In this document: positions 60,623-64,000 of the stretch, piece after piece | Numbering within the stretch: the first letter of the stretch is position 1 | How the letters are laid out: every line of letters begins with the position of its first letter | Source: Tritrichomonas musculus | Lineage: Eukaryota > Parabasalia > Tritrichomonadida > Tritrichomonadidae | Assembly: GCA_039105265.1 (NCBI GenBank) | Contig: JAPFFF010000014.1 | Span: 620,001 to 684,000 of the forward strand | Direction: 5' to 3' | DNA length: 64,000 nucleotides | Program-made: the position numbers and the translations under genes | The notes under the pieces: generated by a model | Told to the model about the DNA's origin: nothing | Database searches by the model: none | What the model saw: only the letters and a program-made list of their open reading frames with translations

Positions 60623-60952
60623 ATGACTACTAACTACTACATTTACGCTGATGACTTCGCCTGTGATGATGTTCCTGACTATATCATGCCAGCTGATGTC
60701 AAACGAATCATCTCTCATAATCGTCATACATTCCATAAACGAGTCTTCTTCTTCAGTCCGAGTGAGAGACAAGTCTATCGTTACAGTCCTAGCATGAGAA
60801 CCATCGAATTAGTGAAAGGTAGTAAAATCGGTAATTCATTGAAGTTCAATCTAGTAACGGATGAGAGTAGACATGATACTCTCTATGTTAGTGATCGAAT
60901 GATAGCTTATACATCGAATATGAGTAAGATCGAATTGATAAAGAGTAAATGA
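60623..60952 (+). CDS. Island ORF 1, unknown 109-aa protein
   Basis: It starts ATG (MTTNYYIYADDFACDDVPDY), has mixed composition, and ends SKIELIKSK then TGA. It contains VKRIISHNRHTFHKRVFFF and repeated short beta-like strands. Codon use is less A/T-biased than in any host gene in the window, suggesting a different origin. No family is recognised; it does not resemble a Rep, capsid or transposase. Confidence 0.5.
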   Translation: MTTNYYIYADDFACDDVPDYIMPADVKRIISHNRHTFHKRVFFFSPSERQVYRYSPSMRTIELVKGSKIGNSLKFNLVTDESRHDTLYVSDRMIAYTSNMSKIELIKSK

Positions 60953-61012
60953 TGAATTCGCTGACGATGAAGAGTAAGTGATGTTTATTTTTGGTTTCAT
61001 ATCGATTTGTTC

Positions 61013-61330
61013 GTGAACGATCCAGCTATAACATTGAATGTGAACGATCCAACTATAACATTGAATGTGAACGATCCAACTATAACATCTGATGTGAACG
61101 ATCCAGCTATAACATCTGATGTAAACGATCCAGCTATGACATCTGATGTGAACGATCCAGCTATGACATCTGATGTGAACGATCCAGCTATGACATCTGA
61201 TGTGAACGATCCAGCTATGACATCTGATGTGAACGATCCAGCTATGACATCTGATGTGAACGATCCAGCTATAACATCTGATGTGAACGATCCAACTATA
61301 ACATCTGATGTAAACGATCCAACTATAACA
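61013..61330. repeat. 12-copy 27-bp tandem repeat
   Basis: The unit is GTGAACGATCCAGCTATGAC plus ATCTGAT. Twelve copies run without interruption. Central copies (about 61120-61260) are identical; outer copies vary at one or two positions (A/T in CCAGCT/CCAACT, TTGAAT for TCTGAT). Because 27 is divisible by three, the array stays open in several frames (VNDPAMTSD on plus; an AGSFTSDVI-type unit on minus). Whether it is translated is unknown. Confidence 0.95.
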
Positions 61331-61368
61331 TGATGAGACCAAAAAAGATGATCTCCGCGGTGCAAAAA

Positions 61369-61478
61369 CCAACTATAGTAGATGCGTCATGCATTCGATA
61401 TAAGAGATGAACATACTAACCCGGGATCGAACATCCAATCCCTTATAAAGAGAAACAATATGCATCTACTATAGTTGG
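61369..61478. repeat. 17-bp perfect inverted repeat with structured loop
   Basis: CCAACTATAGTAGATGC (61369-61385) is the exact reverse complement of 61462-61478. The 76-base interior contains a second stem (TATAAGAG/CCCTTATA) and a B-box-like GTTCGATCCC on the minus strand. A further hairpin, GAACGTG/CACGTTC, follows at 61480-61499. This could be a structured RNA or a recombination site. Confidence 0.85.
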
Positions 61479-61626
61479 GGAACGTGATTTAACACGTTCA
61501 TTACGAGGATTACATTTGTCGACAAATGCATCTGTGTTATCTATACCACAAGCAATAGCTTACCACATAGGTGTTAATTCGCTATGGGCTCTATCACAAA
61601 TATGATATAAATTTACACAGAAAAGA

Positions 61627-61710
61627 GGTATAGCAGCGAATCGAACTTGCACCTGCAACCGAAGTCCGGAGATGCACTTCATGATCCAACAACTATACCA
61701 ACACAGCTAG
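61627..61710 (-). other. tRNA-like sequence, not a valid cloverleaf
   Basis: On the minus strand TGGTATAGTTGTTGG resembles a Pol III A box and GTTCGATTC a B box. GAAGT/ACTTC could be an anticodon stem, but with a 10-base loop. The T arm does not pair properly and a TTTT run follows. It may be a worn tRNA or a Pol III internal promoter; it should not be called a working tRNA. Confidence 0.3.
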
Positions 61711-61770
61711 CTAATTATAGATTCGAAATTAACATTTATGCGTTATCTGTGTAAGTTTAATTCCATCGAA

Positions 61771-62163
61771 ATGAGTAAGAACAAGAACACATCATTTGCA
61801 AAGCAAACTCCATACAATGGACAACCAACTCTCGAAGAGTTATACACTACCGATGACTTATCAGTACTTAAACGAGCTATCACCGAGTTAACAACCAAAC
61901 AAGATTACAAGACCCTCAACACTCTGTTTCGTCGTAATCCAAATGCTAGTAAGTTCGACAGTAGAACACTTAATGAAGATATACCTCAATCGACAAAACG
62001 ATTCACCAAACGTAATGGTAAGCTCTGTAATGTATCACGAACAGTTCCACGACAGAGTACTACCAAACCAGAAGAGAGTGACTCATACACATACAAGTCC
62101 AGATACTATGATCCACATACCAAAACATTTAAGTATGTCACTAGAATACAATCCAAATACTAA
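61771..62163 (+). CDS. Island ORF 2, unknown basic protein
   Basis: The frame encodes 130 residues from MSKNKNTSFAKQTPYNGQPT; an in-frame ATG at 61738 would add 11. The protein is basic and Thr/Ser/Tyr-rich (RFTKRNGKLCNVSRTVPRQS; YTYKSRYYDPHTKTFKYVTR). It is probably nucleic-acid binding by charge alone. No family is recognised. Codon use again differs from host genes. It lies between the tRNA-like sequence and the 15-bp array. Confidence 0.5.
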   Translation: MSKNKNTSFAKQTPYNGQPTLEELYTTDDLSVLKRAITELTTKQDYKTLNTLFRRNPNASKFDSRTLNEDIPQSTKRFTKRNGKLCNVSRTVPRQSTTKPEESDSYTYKSRYYDPHTKTFKYVTRIQSKY

Positions 62164-62239
62164 GTGAATCACTCCATTGGTAACATATCTATTTTTGATC
62201 GGTAACAGTCGAATCGAATACAAATATAAATGGATGGTT

Positions 62240-62952
62240 CATCATATGCGGATACATCATTATCGATCACAACATATGCGGATGCAACATAAACAGATAC
62301 ATCATATGCGGATACATCATATACAGATACAACATATACAGATACAACATAAACAGATACATCATTATCGATCGCAACATATGCGGATATATCTTATGCG
62401 GATACATCACATATGGATATAACTTATCGGATACACCATATGCGGATACAACATATACGGATACACATTATCTATTACATCATATACAGATACATCATAT
62501 GCGTATACATCATATGCGGATGCAACATATGCGGATACACATTAACGAGTACGTCATATATAGATACAACATATGCGGATATAACTTATCGATAACAACA
62601 CATGCGGATGCAACATATGCGGATACATCTTATCGAGTACATCTTATGCAGATACATCATCACATGCGGATACATCTTGTCGATTACATCATATGCGGAT
62701 ACAACATATACAGATACAACATATGAGAGTACATCATATACAGATACATCTTATCGAGTACACATCATCGGATACATCTTATCGAATACACATCATCGGA
62801 TACATCATATACAGGTACATCACACGCGGATATAACTTATCGATAACAACACATGCGGATGCAACATATGCGGATACATCTTATCGAATACATCATCACA
62901 TGCGGATATATCTGGTCGAGTACATCTTATCGGATACATCATTATCGATTAC
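62240..62952. repeat. Degenerate 15-bp tandem array
   Basis: The core unit is CATATGCGGATACAT with variants such as ACATATACAGATACA and TTATCGATAACAACA. About 45 units span roughly 700 bases, with higher-order repeats; for example CGGATATAACTTATCGATAA occurs near 62575 and 62828. Frames across it give short peptides such as YADTS and HMRIH repeats, which are by-products of the period. It could be an expanded spacer or a protein-binding array. Confidence 0.9.
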
Positions 62953-63005
62953 ATATCATTATCGAAATCGATCAGAATCACTCATGAATCACATCATTGG
63001 TTAAT

Positions 63006-63021
63006 GGGTTAGAATTAACCC
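63006..63021. repeat. Small hairpin GGGTTA/TAACCC
   Basis: A 6-bp stem with GAAT loop just after the 15-bp array, followed by a C- and T-rich tract. It may mark an RNA end or an element border. Confidence 0.5.
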
Positions 63022-63239
63022 GATATCTCCCCCTTTTATTAACAAGTCGATTTCGATACGTTTTTGATCCATTTTCGATACACTTCGACCATCATATAAC
63101 GATTCATCTCTTAACAACGAACCGATAACAGTCGATCACTAACAGACGATCATTAACTAAAAGAAATGATTGTGGGTCCTTTCAGTCAACAATAAATCTG
63201 TTATTATAATTTTTCAAATCATTTAAATCTTCTTTATAA

Positions 63240-63543
63240 GGAATTCCTTATGATGAAGAACTTTTAGGAGAATGGCATTATGGTTGTAATGGTGGTGGAA
63301 AATCAACTTATGTCTTTAAAATTGCAATTGAGAATTTTGGTTCTTTTTATACAAAAGAAACAAACAAGAGGTGGGATGGTTATAATTATGAACCTGTTTT
63401 TATCATTAAGTATATTGATCCTGAAAGAGCTTATTTGGGTTGATCATTTTCGGCTTAAAGCCGAATTTAAAGGCGGTTCAATGACAATTCATCCTAAACC
63501 GATTATCATTACATCAAATTATACTATTGATGAATGTTTCTAA
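63240..63543 (+). pseudogene. Fragment of a CRESS-DNA-virus-type replication-associated protein (Rep helicase part)
   Basis: The first frame (63240-63443) holds a superfamily 3 helicase start: WHYGCNGGGKS, a Walker A at 63282-63305, then KRWDGYNYEPVFIIKYIDP. The WWDGY-type block is typical of circovirus-like Reps, but the Walker B acidic pair is lost. Near 63415-63440 the reading moves one frame. The second part contains WVDHFRLKAEFKGGSMTIHP and the motif C segment IIITSNYTIDECF, ending TAA at 63541-63543. The N-terminal rolling-circle endonuclease is not seen upstream. It is a truncated, frameshifted, inactive endogenous viral element. CRESS viruses are known to be associated with other parasitic protists (Entamoeba, Giardia). 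Confidence 0.88.
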
Positions 63544-63595
63544 AATGATTTTGATCGTGAAACAACATCAATGGTTCAATTTTAATGGAAAAAGG

Positions 63596-64000
63596 CTATT
63601 TTAATAAATAATTATATTCTTCTCTTATCTTGCGACAATCCTTGTTCATTATTTGTATTGATGATTTACTAAGAAAGTATAGCAGAATGATTGCAATTTC
63701 CACTCGTTCTTCTTTTTTTTCTTCAGACAATTGATATTGAATCCATTTGAAGTTAATTTTGTGAATATGAATATCATTTTTTAAAATTGAGCAATCTGCT
63801 TTCTTATCTATTCCAATATGTTTTGCACATTGTATAAGGCAATCATATGGATTTTCTTGCATGGATTCCTTGACTAGTTCAATATATTCAATTTCTTTTT
63901 ACTATCCTTAACGAATTATATCAAAAACTGAAAAAGAACCGTTTTCAATTGATTCAGTATATCTCTTTACAGTTCTTAGAGTTATTGCTCCATCACCATA
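63596..64000 (-). pseudogene. mariner-family transposase pseudogene (N-terminal DNA-binding part), running off the window
   Basis: Read from 64000 on the minus strand, one frame gives GDGAITLRTVKRYTESIENG and FSVFD (first helix-turn-helix). Three stops follow in the linker (63910-63899) where mariners have a PRSGRP-type phrase. Then come KEIEYIELVKESMQENPYDC, a second helix-turn-helix with IGIDKK, and KWIQYQLSEEKKEERVEIAI, the mariner linker. It decays just before the catalytic D(D/E)D domain, near 63600. The 5' end lies beyond the window. Mariner elements (Tvmar type) are known from trichomonads. Confidence 0.82.

Noticed and set aside
60623-60952. Reverse transcriptase, because of the phrase YADDF in island ORF 1
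   Set aside because: The phrase stands at the N-terminus of a 109-residue protein with no other polymerase motif; coincidence.
60851-61372. Long minus- and plus-strand frames across the 27-bp array
   Set aside because: A repeat unit divisible by three keeps frames open automatically. No start context or conserved ends support a protein.
61627-61710. tRNA gene on the minus strand
   Set aside because: A- and B-box-like motifs exist, but T arm and anticodon loop do not form a valid cloverleaf. Kept only as a tRNA-like sequence.
61013-62952. CRISPR array
   Set aside because: Repeats are directly adjacent with no unique spacers, and the genome is eukaryotic.
62177-63004. Several His/Met/Arg- or Tyr/Thr-rich frames across the 15-bp array
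   Set aside because: They follow from the 15-base period and overlap each other in all frames.

Overview
The window is nuclear DNA of an AT-rich, intron-poor protist. It is best read as a trichomonad (Parabasalia), probably close to Tritrichomonas. The evidence is the following. Start codons are preceded within about 5-30 bases by trichomonad-type initiator (Inr) sequences; the histone H2B gene has TCACTTCATTA 17 bases before its ATG. Genes are single uninterrupted ORFs with TGA used as stop. Lineage-expanded families are present: DUF3447-type ankyrin proteins, BspA-like leucine-rich repeats, and giant multi-membrane proteins with cyclase-like tails. The genus is inference; the phylum-level call is fairly strong.

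Layout. 1-1077: repetitive, with a 56-base poly(A), a hAT-like MITE with an 8-bp target duplication, and a nested palindromic element. 1143-3633: an ankyrin gene whose 3' part is broken into a tandem array. 3836-9734: a small membrane protein and a 1764-aa surface protein, with a relic of a second 3' end between them. 10058-31979: housekeeping genes, namely an ARM-like protein, an ER thioredoxin-fold protein ending in KDEL, a Sec23/24-like protein, a coiled-coil protein, tRNA-Asp, a kinase, V-ATPase subunit a, raptor, an atypical tRNA-Gln, a TPR protein, a coiled-coil protein and a GT21-like glycosyltransferase. 32295-33400: a decayed DUF3447 relic running into a decayed BspA-like LRR relic. 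34125-57904: a multi-TM protein, a FHIT-like hydrolase, a divergent actin-related protein, an unknown protein, a DOCK-type GEF, a CDC50 subunit, a multi-TM cyclase-like protein, a coiled-coil protein and histone H2B.

58300-64000 is the accessory end. It has two 746-bp near-identical terminal-inverted-repeat elements carrying transposase relics. Next comes a visibly GC-richer island (about 60458-63160) with two unknown ORFs, a 27-bp array, a 15-bp array and several hairpins. Then comes a fragment of a CRESS-DNA-virus-type Rep helicase, and finally a mariner transposase pseudogene running off the window.

How the genes relate. There are no operons. Raptor (TORC1), DOCK, FHIT and a kinase point to signalling. 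V-ATPase a, CDC50, the Sec23/24-like protein, the KDEL protein and the glycosyltransferase belong to the endomembrane system. Ankyrin, BspA-like and surface-protein genes are the fast-evolving part, and each has a decayed copy or relic nearby. The most unusual items are the viral Rep relic beside a foreign-looking island, the ankyrin repeats separated by frame-breaking spacers, the cyclase-like domain lacking its metal ligands, and inverted duplications near 40.3-41.7 kb.
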